The translations under genes were made by a program, and so were the position numbers. A DNA stretch of 64,000 nucleotides, taken from assembly GCF_000379965.1 (NCBI RefSeq), contig NZ_KB904331.1:1-64000 (forward strand), written 5' to 3'. How positions within the stretch are numbered: position 1 is the first letter of the stretch; each line of letters opens with the position of its first letter. The notes beneath the pieces were generated by a model. It made no database searches and had not been told where the DNA came from. It was given only the letters and a program-made list of their open reading frames with translations. This stretch comes from Hoylesella nanceiensis DSM 19126 = JCM 15639. Lineage in GTDB: Bacteria > Bacteroidota > Bacteroidia > Bacteroidales > Bacteroidaceae. Shown here in pieces: positions 17,201 through 25,608 of this stretch.

Positions 17201-17573
17201 TACGTTTGGTTGTACGTTGATAACCATTCACTACGACCTGTTCGAGTGTGTTTTCTTCTTCATCTAATGTAATCTTACCTGTCAAAGGTTTGTTAATAGT
17301 AAAGACTCGAGGTTGCATTCCGAGATAAGAAATAGTGATCTTATCCCCACGATGTACCCATAAAGATACCTTACCGTCTAGGTTTGATACCACAGCAACG
17401 GGTCTTCCTGTTACCTTTACGGTAGCTCCTGGAAGTCCATCGCCTTGTTTATCAACGACAATAACGTCTACAAGTACATCAACAGCGCTGCGTTGGTCTT
17501 GTGCTCTCATCACAAAAGTTCCCATCATAAGCAGCATACATAATAAAAGTTGTACTTTTCTCATACTTTTCAT
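14259..17573 (-). CDS. SusC/RagA-family TonB-linked outer membrane transporter
   Basis: This 1104-residue protein has a signal peptide (cut after MRAQ). A short carboxypeptidase-regulatory-like beta domain (about residues 28-110, GDGLPGATVKVTGRPVAVVS) follows. The plug domain (about 120-235) carries the family signatures RIRGTNTITGNADPLWVVDG and TVLKDASAAAIYGSRAAGGV. The rest is a 22-strand barrel ending in FTFGLSVGF. It imports the SusD-bound ligand using TonB energy. It lies 8 bases downstream of the S9 peptidase gene in the same operon. The length is normal for the family. The substrate is inferred from the proteases, not seen in the sequence. Confidence 0.95.
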   Translation of the reverse strand: MKSMRKVQLLLCMLLMMGTFVMRAQDQRSAVDVLVDVIVVDKQGDGLPGATVKVTGRPVAVVSNLDGKVSLWVHRGDKITISYLGMQPRVFTINKPLTGKITLDEEENTLEQVVVNGYQRTTKRRITGSVSTVTEKDLQGKPLTNLDMMLQGKVAGVDIKATSGRPGESAKIRIRGTNTITGNADPLWVVDGVPLQRDIPTIVTSQIKSGDFSDIYSKGISGINPNDIESVTVLKDASAAAIYGSRAAGGVIVVTTKRGAEGKMLLNYSTNFSLTTSPSRSVDLMNSREKLQWEQELWDEFSQAKFAKNETYPVIGAVGMIRSGYGKYAGLTREQQDAEIEKLGANTTDWFKQLFRNSISHSHYLSMSGGGSRSTYYVSLGYENNKGLVKRSNYNRYNLNSKLDIAANKRVKLGLSLDLSWQKSNGSALGDNPFRYAYFANPYEKPYNEDGSYSSDLTFKNFRDINGLVTVNNPPNGYNIMRELDHTDNEATNLGATAIANLSVKLLDNLTFEGLASYGYVSSNNENINDKDTYAAWLDRPFENSSIVSTRTYSSIFQSETHNKNYNLRAQLNYFQTFNKIHYLSALLGSEIRGQYAKGIFAKRYGYDRLSGNSSMPTFPEGSRLTDSDLKRYAAIIDALSGQNISEERFASFYLSLDYVLNNKYIASFTARTDGSNNFGSKEQFNPTGSLGLSWNVDREHFMEKLKPVISSLSLRAAVGYTGNINKSVYPQLIMDYYTSFRRTDTDYYRMGWIKNAPNSLLRWEKTRDMKFSVDMGMFNERVRLGLELYTRRTYDAVSDIKVLSTTGFSTQSFNTSTLDNSGLEVSLFAKVLKTKDWNMSVNANLSYNRNKLVKYTPPSSGLSNGKYEGYPLGSVFSGRIIGVDEQTGLYAYEKRSDVNFNTVDAYTNSNNYLFYLGTSNAPTVGGYSINLSYKEFGLNLGGSFSLGAKVLNDVNPFTTYNNLEGTRLEVVPSVLNDLYVNHLNVRRDATNRWTVANPRTDARPRIIDAYGENLGLRDYVPAGDRINRAALLEDVSYFKLNTISMTYAFREAVLKKIGVSSLGLSFTMNNLFTITNYSGIDPETPGAVYPLARTFTFGLSVGF

Positions 17574-17581
17574 AAAATGTA

Positions 17582-19867
17582 TTATTGATGATTTATTATA
17601 TTAATATCTTCTTTTTGAGGTGAAACAAGATGTTCTTTAAAGTAGTATCTCACCTTATTCTGAAAGTAATTGCCCCACACACTATGGTCTTTTCCTGGCA
17701 AAATGAGCATATCAAAGCGCTTACCTTCTTTGATAAAGGCATTTGCTAAACGAAGAGTTGAAGCATAAGGAACATTATCGTCCATGTCACCATGCATCAA
17801 AAGGAGTCGTCCTTGCAAGTTCTTTGCCAGCTCAATGTTCGTTGGAATCTTTCCATTTAAGCCGTGAAAGGTTTCTCCCCACCATTGAATATAAATGTTG
17901 TTATCGTGATTTCCCGATGCAGCAACGCCTACTTTATAAAAAGAAGGATAGGTTAACATTGCCGCAACCGTCATAAATGCACCACCAGAGTGGCCGTATA
18001 TGCCTACACGAGATAAGTCTATAAAGCTAAATTCACTTGCTAATTGCTCCAAACTGTGCTTATCATCAGCCAAAGGATAATCTCTTAGGTTGCCATATCC
18101 ATAAGTATAGAAATCCTTTCCACGCAAAGGTGAGCTTCCTCTTGGCGGAATATTCACCACAATAAAACCCATATTGGCCAAGCTTTGATTGCCATTATCA
18201 TCTAAAGTGAATGAACGTGGAAGCTGATCGTCTTGTGGTCCTGGATAAACATTAGATATAATAGGATACTTTTTATTGACATCTAAGTTATAAGGAAGAT
18301 ACATCAAGCCATAAAGCATGGTTTTATTGTCTGCCGCTTTCAATGAAATAAGCTTCGGAGGTTGCCAACCTACAGCCTTAAGAGGCTCATCTGAGCGTCT
18401 AATTACTTCAAAATTCTTTTTGGGCTGTGCTATGGATACAACATTATACACCGTTGGAAGGTCCATTCTTGAATAGCTATCAATAGCAAAACGCTTATCT
18501 TCTGAGAACGACAACTCGTGAGTTCCATCACCATGAGTCAACAATTCTTGTTGCTTTCCATTCAAATTCGCCTTATAATAATAGGTGTAACAAGGGTCTG
18601 AGGCCTTTTCTTTGCCATAACCAGCAAAGATAATAGTATTATTCGACGTGTTAACATCTAAGATTGATCCTGCAATGAGATCATCGCCTTGTGTTATTCG
18701 ATTCTTAAGTTGACCGTTTTTATTATATAAGTAATAGTTTCCACGACCCGAACGCTCTGACCACCAAATGATATCGCCAGTCTTTTGAATTACTTTATAG
18801 CCTGAAAGCGTGATATTTAAATGAGGTTTTACCACCTCTTGAATAAGCATCTGTGCCTTACCTGTGGGCAAATCGAGTCGACAAAGCTCAAGAGTATCTA
18901 CCCCACGGCTACGTCTTGTGAATAGAATACCATTATCTTGAATTTGATAATTGATATCCAACACAGCGTCTTTAAACTTATTTATGGGTAAAACGCCCCA
19001 CTTCTTAGTATCGGCATTGCACCAAAACACCTTATATTGGCGCACCCCTTTTTCATTAGGAAGCGGCATTTTCTTGGTTTTTAACGATGGTCTTGGTTTC
19101 GATAGCGCATTAATAAGATACAAATCACTCACTTCGCTATCATCAATCATACAATAAATATAGATATGATTCCACCACATTCCAGCCGCATGGCCTTCTT
19201 TTATGGCTTTTTTAGCAGAGCGAATACAATACGAAGCACTTTCTTTTCCATCAGTAGTGAGCTGTACTTGCTGCCCCGAACGATTGTCTCTAAGATACAA
19301 ATTATATTGATCGCCTAACATTGTAAAGGCAGAATCAGTCGTATGAGTGGTTCGTGTAAGTTCCTTTTGAGGTTTTTCTAAATAAGAATGTTTTAGCTCT
19401 TTCTTTGCAAAAGACAACTTTTGAGACGATAAGTCGAAAGCAAATGTTTTGCCAGCCTTTATCCAATACACCACATTGGGATTGTTATTGTGCATTTGCA
19501 AACTATATAAACGTAGGTTATCTCGTGTTATAGAGCTATCGCCTAATAGCTTTTTATATTGTTGCACAAAGTTATCAACATCTTTAAATAAAGGCTTTTT
19601 CACTCTGTTCTCTGCATTTTGCAAGATCACTTGTACACCTTTTGGAGTCGATTGCTGGTAATATAACCAATGACTACCCGCTACCCAAGTTACATTAACA
19701 GCCTGTTTTTGATATAACTCTGATAAAAAAGACTCTTCTCCACGCTTCACCAAATCCCAATCTATCTTTTCTTGAGCAGAAATAGTTGTGGGGATATTCA
19801 CCAAAGAGCCGAATATCACAATAGACAAGGCGTAATTAAAGTTTTTCTTTATATCTTTTAAATTCAT
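17582..19867 (-). CDS. S9-family prolyl oligopeptidase / dipeptidyl peptidase
   Basis: This 761-residue protein has a likely N-terminal signal (residues 1-32, ending TTISAQ). It has a beta-propeller DPPIV-type domain (about 60-490) and a C-terminal alpha/beta hydrolase domain. The catalytic triad is visible: Ser627 in YGHSGGA, Asp696 in MHGDMDDNV and His728 in PGKDHSVW. It probably removes dipeptides or cleaves after proline in the periplasm or at the surface. Its place between the subtilase and susC suggests it trims peptides released by the subtilase before or after import. The usual paired-glutamate loop of true DPPIV is not obvious, so exact specificity is open. Confidence 0.88.
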   Translation of the reverse strand: MNLKDIKKNFNYALSIVIFGSLVNIPTTISAQEKIDWDLVKRGEESFLSELYQKQAVNVTWVAGSHWLYYQQSTPKGVQVILQNAENRVKKPLFKDVDNFVQQYKKLLGDSSITRDNLRLYSLQMHNNNPNVVYWIKAGKTFAFDLSSQKLSFAKKELKHSYLEKPQKELTRTTHTTDSAFTMLGDQYNLYLRDNRSGQQVQLTTDGKESASYCIRSAKKAIKEGHAAGMWWNHIYIYCMIDDSEVSDLYLINALSKPRPSLKTKKMPLPNEKGVRQYKVFWCNADTKKWGVLPINKFKDAVLDINYQIQDNGILFTRRSRGVDTLELCRLDLPTGKAQMLIQEVVKPHLNITLSGYKVIQKTGDIIWWSERSGRGNYYLYNKNGQLKNRITQGDDLIAGSILDVNTSNNTIIFAGYGKEKASDPCYTYYYKANLNGKQQELLTHGDGTHELSFSEDKRFAIDSYSRMDLPTVYNVVSIAQPKKNFEVIRRSDEPLKAVGWQPPKLISLKAADNKTMLYGLMYLPYNLDVNKKYPIISNVYPGPQDDQLPRSFTLDDNGNQSLANMGFIVVNIPPRGSSPLRGKDFYTYGYGNLRDYPLADDKHSLEQLASEFSFIDLSRVGIYGHSGGAFMTVAAMLTYPSFYKVGVAASGNHDNNIYIQWWGETFHGLNGKIPTNIELAKNLQGRLLLMHGDMDDNVPYASTLRLANAFIKEGKRFDMLILPGKDHSVWGNYFQNKVRYYFKEHLVSPQKEDINIINHQ

Positions 19868-19921
19868 TTATGTAGATATTTTATGTTGTAGATAAACCAA
19901 TAAACCCGTGCTATCCTATTA

Positions 19922-21472
19922 TTATTTGCCTCTTTTTTGAGCCAACTTAACAGCCTCAAGCACATCTATCACACCATCAGTGTCGGGGTTTACAGAATCT
20001 TTTAATATCTTCTTAATAGTCTTTGCCTTTAGTTTTGGGAAACAACTTTTTAGCATTGCAGCCACAGCAGATACGATAGGAGCAGCCACACTCGTGCCTT
20101 GTGACAAGGCATATTTATCATTCATAAACACAGAAGCAATGCGTTCGCCAGGCGCAAGGAAATCAACTTTCTCTGCGCCATAATTAGATAAGGCAGAAAG
20201 AGTGCCTCTCATGTTAGATGCTCCCACACGAATAAAGTTATCAAAGACCTTACCTTTAGCATCTCTTCCTGTGGGATAATAAGCAACTGTGTCGATATCT
20301 AACCTATTGTTACCTGCTGCTTGAATAACAAGAACATCTTTCTTTGCCGCATAAGCAATAGCATTGCTCACCATTTGAGCATCGGGCGAGGTGTATTTAC
20401 CAAGACTTAGGTTCAGAATCTTTGCACCATTGTCTACCGCATATCTAATGGCTGTTGCAATATCTTTATCATATTCGTCACCATCGGGAACACAACGAAG
20501 AATCATCAACTTCGCTTCTGGAAATACACCGCCATAGTTTTGGTGGGCTTCATCTGGCTTTCCTGCAATGATACCAGCCACAAAAGTGCCGTGATCTGCA
20601 TCAGAAGAACCTAAGATGGCATTGCCATAATAAATATCTTTCTCATTTTTAAGATCATCACCCATCAACAAACGTTTGTCTTTGTCGTGCTCAATACCAT
20701 CAATTCGAGCTTTGGTCAAAGCAAAAGAGCTATCTTGTTGAGCCACAAAAGCATTCCATTTAGTTCCTTCTGCTGCCTTCATCACTTCAGAAAGCAATGC
20801 TTCTATATTTTGTTTGTTTGCTTCGTTAGCTGCCAAAGTTTGCATAGCAGCAGCCAAACTAAGGGTATCTCGTTGTGTGGTGTATGCCTTTTGCACTGCC
20901 GCATCTAACGAATGCAATGCTTTATTCTTTGCAACTCCAAATTGGTAAAAACGCAAATAGCGATCGATACCTGCCTTTTTACGCATTTTTTGATAGTATT
21001 GAAACTCCTCATTATTTGCTTCTTTGGTTGCATCGGCATTTTTATAGAGAGGATATAAGCGTTTAAACTCTCTAAACTCTTCTGTTCCTGCACTTAAAAG
21101 ATTAAATGTTCCATCGGCACTTCCTAAGAAGTTCCAGCCGTGAATATCATCTATATAACCATTACGGTCGTTGTCTTTGCTGTCTTTTACTTCCTTTTTA
21201 TTAACCCACAAGGCATCTTTCAACACCACAGAAGTTGTGTCTATTCCCGAATCGAGAATTCCAATAACCACTTCTTTCTTTGGCTTTATGCCTTGTTCTT
21301 TCATATATTGCAATGCAGCAACAAGGTTAATGCCTTTGTGTTCGTCTGTATATTGTTTGTGCCAGCCTGCTCTTAGGTCTACTTTTGCAATCTTTTTCTG
21401 AGCAAAAGACTGTGTACTAAATAAAGAAGACATTAAAAACAGAGCAAGAAGAATAGGTTTCTTTTTTCTCAT
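19922..21472 (-). CDS. Secreted subtilisin-like serine protease (S8)
   Basis: This 516-residue protein has a signal peptide (cut after FAQ, about residue 25). The triad is Asp74 (GILDSGIDTT), His294 (DHGTFVAGI) and Ser461 (SQGTSVAAP), with the oxyanion Asn388 (QAAGNN). An insertion of about 190 residues lies between the Asp and His motifs and contains a helical region; this is seen in a subset of Bacteroidetes S8 enzymes. It has no T9SS tail and no propeptide domain that I can see. As first gene of the six-gene operon it probably starts protein breakdown outside the inner membrane. A weak box (TAttTTTG, minus strand 21565-21558) lies upstream, and 21473-21756 holds nothing else. Confidence 0.92.
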   Translation of the reverse strand: MRKKKPILLALFLMSSLFSTQSFAQKKIAKVDLRAGWHKQYTDEHKGINLVAALQYMKEQGIKPKKEVVIGILDSGIDTTSVVLKDALWVNKKEVKDSKDNDRNGYIDDIHGWNFLGSADGTFNLLSAGTEEFREFKRLYPLYKNADATKEANNEEFQYYQKMRKKAGIDRYLRFYQFGVAKNKALHSLDAAVQKAYTTQRDTLSLAAAMQTLAANEANKQNIEALLSEVMKAAEGTKWNAFVAQQDSSFALTKARIDGIEHDKDKRLLMGDDLKNEKDIYYGNAILGSSDADHGTFVAGIIAGKPDEAHQNYGGVFPEAKLMILRCVPDGDEYDKDIATAIRYAVDNGAKILNLSLGKYTSPDAQMVSNAIAYAAKKDVLVIQAAGNNRLDIDTVAYYPTGRDAKGKVFDNFIRVGASNMRGTLSALSNYGAEKVDFLAPGERIASVFMNDKYALSQGTSVAAPIVSAVAAMLKSCFPKLKAKTIKKILKDSVNPDTDGVIDVLEAVKLAQKRGK

Positions 21473-21756
21473 AAAATAAAAGATTTTATAACTAAAAAAT
21501 GTTTTTTACCAGTATTACATGTATTATCTTATTGACAAGATAGTAGTTACCGCTATGCAAAAATAACATTTTTTTATTGATTAATACTATAATATTATAG
21601 TATTTTCGTAGAAAAGAGAGCAAAGTAATATAAAATATAGGTTTTACATTACTCTTTTAAGAAGACTTTTAAGGCTAAAATATAAGTAGAAAAGATAGAT
21701 TTGAGATAAGAGTATGATGGACAAATAAAACCCTGAACGTAAAAAATATACAAAAT

Positions 21757-22836
21757 TTACATTCGAGTTGCTTTGTTCAATAGGTAATTATCGAGCAGAA
21801 CCATTGCCGTCATTGCCTCAACAATAGGCACAGAACGGGGCACAACACATGGATCGTGTCTTCCAGTTGCAGTAAACTCAACATTATTCCCCTCACTATC
21901 AATGGTTTGTTGCTCTTGAAGTATAGTTGCAACAGGCTTAAAAGCTACTCTAAAATAGATATCTTCTCCATTACTTATACCACCTTGTATGCCACCACTA
22001 TTGTTTGTTCGGGTGCCAATTTCACCCGCTTCGCATCTCCATTCATCGTTCATTTCACTGCCATAAGCCGCTGCTGAATCGAAACCTGCACCATATTCAA
22101 AACCCTTAGCGGCGTTAATGCTCAGCATTGCCGCCCCTAATTGAGCATGAAGTTTTGCAAATTCGGGATTACCAAGCCCAATAGGACATCCTTTTACCAC
22201 GCAAGTTACCACCCCACCCACGCTGTTTCCACTTGCTTTTGTTGCTTTAATAAGCTGTTGCATCTCTGTAGCCACTTGCTCAACGGGGCATCTTACAGAG
22301 TTGGTTTCAATGTTGTTGAGATTTAACTGTGAATAGTGTTGGCTTAAACGCACCTTTCCCACTTGCGAAACATAAGCTTGTATGCTTACACCTATTTGTT
22401 TTAAAGCAAGTTTTGCCAATGCTCCAGCCACTACACGAGCGATGGTTATGCGAGCAGAAGAACGTCCGCCACCTCGATAATCACGTATTCCAAACTTCTG
22501 AAAGTAGGTGTAATCGGCATGTGAAGGACGGAAAATATCTTTTAAAGAATCGTAGTCTGAACTATTTTGATTGCTATTGGGAACGATAAAAGCAATGGGC
22601 GCACCTGTTGATTTTCCTTCGAATATACCACTTAGGAACTGCACTCTATCTGTTTCGTTGCGTGAAGTAGATAGGGAACTCTGCCCTGGTCGGCGGCGAT
22701 TAAGTTCTTCTTGAACAAAATCAAAATCGATATCAATGCACGAAGGCATACCATCAATCACTCCACCAATAACCTCTCCGTGACTTTCTCCAAACGAAGT
22801 GATTCTAAAAAGACTACCAAAACTATTGCTTGCCAT
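21757..22836 (-). CDS. aroC: Chorismate synthase
   Basis: This 359-residue enzyme makes the last common precursor of aromatic amino acids, folate and menaquinone from 5-enolpyruvylshikimate 3-phosphate, using reduced flavin. The conserved blocks are present: N-terminal [64 protein letters not shown] (broken here only by my reading), and C-terminal [19 protein letters not shown]. Length is normal. It stands alone, with the SlyD-like gene 166 bases upstream on the same strand. Start ATG 22836 gives [12 protein letters not shown], as in relatives. Confidence 0.97.
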   Translation of the reverse strand: MASNSFGSLFRITSFGESHGEVIGGVIDGMPSCIDIDFDFVQEELNRRRPGQSSLSTSRNETDRVQFLSGIFEGKSTGAPIAFIVPNSNQNSSDYDSLKDIFRPSHADYTYFQKFGIRDYRGGGRSSARITIARVVAGALAKLALKQIGVSIQAYVSQVGKVRLSQHYSQLNLNNIETNSVRCPVEQVATEMQQLIKATKASGNSVGGVVTCVVKGCPIGLGNPEFAKLHAQLGAAMLSINAAKGFEYGAGFDSAAAYGSEMNDEWRCEAGEIGTRTNNSGGIQGGISNGEDIYFRVAFKPVATILQEQQTIDSEGNNVEFTATGRHDPCVVPRSVPIVEAMTAMVLLDNYLLNKATRM

Positions 22837-22925
22837 CTGTTCTTTATCTATCCCAATATTGTAAACACCTTATCAAAAGCAACAAAGCCAGTTCGTAAAC
22901 ACTTGCCTTTGATTCTTAAAAGAAA

Positions 22926-22984
22926 ATAAGTGAAAAAACAGATGAGCACAAACAATGCACCACATCTTATTCTTTCACTTACCT
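22926..22984 (-). terminator. Candidate terminator after the SlyD-like gene
   Basis: AAGTGAAA and TTTCACTT, with inner AGATG/CATCT, can form a stem over about 22929-22980. On the minus strand it is followed by an A/T-rich stretch. The loop is long, so this is only a moderate candidate. Confidence 0.4.
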
Positions 22985-23002
22985 TTCATTATCGTTTAAT
23001 AA

Positions 23003-23584
23003 TTAATGACCACATCCACAGCTGTGCTCATGGTCGTGATCGTGATGTCCACAACCGCCTCCACAGCATCCACCACTGCAGCTATCGTCACCTGAAATGC
23101 GATTAATCATTTCTTGGATCTCTTCTTTTGTAGCCTCACGAGCTTCAACAATAGAACCCTTGAAGTTTAGAGTTTTACCTGCAAGAGGGTGATTTAAGTC
23201 CATCTTTACAATATCGTCGGTAATCTCAAGCACACGACCATTGAAGCGATGTCCATCTTCATTTTGTAGAGGAACAATGGCATCAACAAAAATATTGTCG
23301 TGATCAAAGTGACCATTTACTGTAAAAATCTCTTTTTCTAAGTCTAAAACACGGTCTGCAAGGTGCTCACCATAAGCCTCAGAAGGCAATAATGTGAAGT
23401 TAAATGTATCACCTTCGTTTAGTCCTGCCACTTCTCTTTCAAATGCATCGATGGTTAAACCAAATCCACTTAAGAAAGAAAAAGGCTTATCTGCTGGTGC
23501 TTCTTCTACCAAAGAAACTTGGTCTCCGTCTACTGTATATAACTTATAACTAACAGCTATATATCTATCTTTATTGTTTTCCAT
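23003..23584 (-). CDS. SlyD-like FKBP-type peptidyl-prolyl isomerase with metal-binding tail
   Basis: This 193-residue protein has an FKBP domain split by an insert-in-flap (IF) domain, as in SlyD. The parts are KPFSFLSGFGLTIDAFEREVAGLNEGD, then the IF segment (about 70-120), then FNGRVLEITDDIVKMDLNHPLAGKTLNF. The last 25 residues are almost only Cys, Gly, His and Asp (CSGGCCGGGCGHHDHDHEH and a final CGCGH), a strong nickel/zinc-binding tail. SlyD assists folding and delivers nickel to hydrogenase in E. coli. A chaperone and metal-storage role is likely here. A TAacTTTG box on the minus strand (23619-23612) lies 28 bases before the start. Confidence 0.9.
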   Translation of the reverse strand: MENNKDRYIAVSYKLYTVDGDQVSLVEEAPADKPFSFLSGFGLTIDAFEREVAGLNEGDTFNFTLLPSEAYGEHLADRVLDLEKEIFTVNGHFDHDNIFVDAIVPLQNEDGHRFNGRVLEITDDIVKMDLNHPLAGKTLNFKGSIVEAREATKEEIQEMINRISGDDSCSGGCCGGGCGHHDHDHEHSCGCGH

Positions 23585-23611
23585 TTTGTTTTAATTTATA
23601 ATTGAATTATG

Positions 23612-23619
23612 CAAAGTTA
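23612..23619 (-). promoter_or_regulatory. Promoter -7 box of the SlyD-like gene
   Basis: On the minus strand TAacTTTG (23619-23612) predicts initiation near 23605, about 20 bases before the ATG. No clear -33 TTTG is seen. Confidence 0.55.
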
Positions 23620-23668
23620 CGAAAAAGAATGTAGGTAGCCGTATAAAAATACATTTTTATTTAGGACC

Positions 23669-23778
23669 TCATTCCTTCTACATTTTAATAGTATTGCTTT
23701 TAGCTTGCAATAGCAGTCTTTTTGCCTATTAATTGCATTGCTTTTACATCACAATTGCACTGCTTTTGTTTGGCGGAC
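23669..23778. repeat. 22-bp repeat array d (5 units)
   Basis: Units start at 23669, 23691, 23713, 23735 and 23757, exactly 22 apart. The second, fourth and fifth hold GTATTGCTTTTA, GCATTGCTTTTA and GCACTGCTTTTG. The array lies between two divergent genes (SlyD-like and flavodoxin) upstream of both promoters. The remainder of this 517-base gap is A/T rich and otherwise empty. Confidence 0.9.
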
Positions 23779-24027
23779 TCTCTACCTATTATATATAAAG
23801 GTCATCAACATCATTTCGAGCTGATGTCTTCTAATCCTCATCATTCATCACTTATACATCACAACAAGTAGGTATTAATCTATAGGAAACACATAAAAAT
23901 AACTTCTCGATTATCATATTTTAAGGAAGAAAAATAGCTATATCATTCTTTTTAGGGATAGAATAAAACGAATGAACATTGTCCCTAATCATTTGTAGGT
24001 ATTTTACTAAAAACCCTACTTTTAGGT

Positions 24028-24059
24028 ATTGGCGAATCAAAAAAATGTGTATATCTTTG
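24028..24059 (+). promoter_or_regulatory. Promoter of flavodoxin
   Basis: ATTG (24028-24031), 20 bases, then TAtcTTTG (24052-24059). The predicted start near 24066 gives a leader of about 36 nt. No obvious Fur-type palindrome overlaps it. Confidence 0.75.
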
Positions 24060-24101
24060 CAACATCAACATAACGAAATAGTAAATTAAAATTATAAGGA
24101 T

Positions 24102-24596
24102 ATGAAATCAACAGTAGTTGTTTATGGTTCATCAACAGGAACCTGCCAAAGCATAGCTGAACAAATTGCAAGTAAGCTAGGTGTAGAAGCTTTAGAAGTA
24201 ACAAACTTAACAGCAGACGTAGTTGCTGCAAACGAAAATCTTTTGCTTGGAACTTCAACATGGGGTGCAGGCGAATTGCAAGACGACTGGTATGACGGTT
24301 TAGACGTATTGAAAGGTGCTGACCTTTCTGGTAAAACTGTTGCCTTGTTTGGTTGCGGTGACGCTGAAAGTTATAGCGATACATTCTGTGGAGCTATGGC
24401 AGAGATTTACAATGTTGTTAAAGAAGGTGGCGCAAATATAATCGGTGAAGTTTCAACAGACGGTTATACATTTGAAGATTCTGAAGCTGTTGTAGACGGA
24501 AAGTTCGTAGGTTTGGCTCTTGATGACGTAAATGAAGACGACAAAACTGAAGAACGTATCGACGCTTGGTTAGAAAATATCAAAGCAAGTCTTTAA
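24102..24596 (+). CDS. fldA: Flavodoxin
   Basis: This 164-residue long-chain flavodoxin binds FMN and replaces ferredoxin as a low-potential electron carrier, often under iron limitation. The phosphate loop is GSSTGTCQSIAEQI (residues 7-20). FMN-stacking regions are STWGAGELQDDWYDGLDVL and LFGCGDAESYSDTFCGAM. The acidic surface (many Asp and Glu at the C terminus, DDVNEDDKTEER) is typical. The phosphate loop has Cys instead of the more usual Thr-Glu after TGT/N. It is followed 17 bases later by a DUF2023 gene, a pairing that is conserved and suggests a shared role. Confidence 0.95.
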   Translation: MKSTVVVYGSSTGTCQSIAEQIASKLGVEALEVTNLTADVVAANENLLLGTSTWGAGELQDDWYDGLDVLKGADLSGKTVALFGCGDAESYSDTFCGAMAEIYNVVKEGGANIIGEVSTDGYTFEDSEAVVDGKFVGLALDDVNEDDKTEERIDAWLENIKASL

Positions 24597-24613
24597 AGAT
24601 TTAAATTAAAGAG

Positions 24614-25006
24614 GTGATTAATCATCAGTTTGATAACGATATGTCTGATCTTGCAAAGATGCCTGCCGACCTTAAAGTGCTGGTAAACCACATCTACGAA
24701 TACCAAAAAGGTGTACGTCCTATGGTGCTCTTCACTTGCAAAAAGCAATACGAAGAGTTTGCAACCTCACGACTAGCAAACCAAGATATTTCGTTTGTTA
24801 CACAGCCCGTTGGCAATAAAAATATCAATATTTTCTTTGGAAAAGAAGAATGTATTAATGCTATCAAACTGATGGTTAATCGCCCTTTAAACCAATTATC
24901 TCCTGAAGAAGATTTTATTTTAGGTGCTTTACTTGGATATGATATCCGAGTTCAATGCGAAAGATATTGCAAACGTAAATGCGATACTTGCACCAAAGCA
25001 CAATAA
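24614..25006 (+). CDS. DUF2023 protein, partner of flavodoxin
   Basis: This is a protein of 121-130 residues; the start is either GTG 24614 or ATG 24641 (MSDLAKMPADL). The ATG matches relatives better, although neither has a good ribosome binding site. The conserved core LKVLVNHIYEYQKGVRPMVL and FFGKEECINAIK mark DUF2023. The C terminus has a cysteine cluster (CERYCKRKCDTCTKA) that could bind iron-sulfur or zinc. The family is found next to flavodoxin genes, so it may help flavodoxin maturation or act as its redox partner; this is inference from context. No biochemical function is known to me. Confidence 0.8.
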   Translation: MINHQFDNDMSDLAKMPADLKVLVNHIYEYQKGVRPMVLFTCKKQYEEFATSRLANQDISFVTQPVGNKNINIFFGKEECINAIKLMVNRPLNQLSPEEDFILGALLGYDIRVQCERYCKRKCDTCTKAQ

Positions 25007-25117
25007 AAGGAGATAAACGCAGGTTGTGAAACCGCTTAATTATTTAATAATAGGATATACTTTTAGATCTTGTTCGCTAAATAAAGTATTCATAATGTTT
25101 TTGTATAATATGTATTA

Positions 25118-25146
25118 GGCTGGCTGTGAAGTCCGCCTTTTGCTTT
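25118..25146 (+). terminator. Terminator of the flavodoxin operon
   Basis: GGCTGGCT and AGTCCGCC (25118-25137) pair around a GTGA loop with one mismatch, followed by TTTTGCTTTTT. A smaller hairpin with the same loop, GGTT-GTGA-AACC, lies at about 25022-25034. From 25147 to 25510 the gap is empty to my eye. Confidence 0.6.
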
Positions 25147-25511
25147 TTATCCCCCTAGCGGTTTGATGAGAAAAGATGAGAAAAGGAATACATTTAAGGA
25201 ACAAGATTACTTTTATTCGTATCCACATAAACTTCATTCCCCATTGTAAAACAAGAAATATTATCTCTTGTTCTGCACTTCTGAACATCCTTTATAATAC
25301 ATCTGTTATAGCTTTACAATAATAAGAGATTATAAGGAGTCTAGTCGTTGGAAATATAATACAAGTGGACATACTGGATAAGGATTGGCTTTACTAATAA
25401 AAGAGAAAAGAATGGGTTTTAAAAAGTTCAATCTGATTGTTTATAGTGATTGGTATTTATAATACAACCTTCGCTCTAACAGTAGATTGGTTCTATTGAT
25501 ATAAGAAAAAA

Positions 25512-25576
25512 AGGAGACATTTGTTCTCTCCTAAAAACAAAAAATGGTAGAAGCGGTTTGAGTTGCTTCTACCATT
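25512..25576 (-). terminator. Terminator of the gyrA-TPR operon
   Basis: AAATGGTAGAAGC (25542-25554) and GCTTCTACCATTT (25564-25576) are perfect 13-base arms. On the minus strand TTTTGTTTTTAGG follows. A second small hairpin, AGGAGA/TCTCCT (25512-25532), lies just beyond. Confidence 0.85.
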
Positions 25577-25608
25577 TATGATAATTGTATTTTCTCTAAA
25601 GCAATCGA

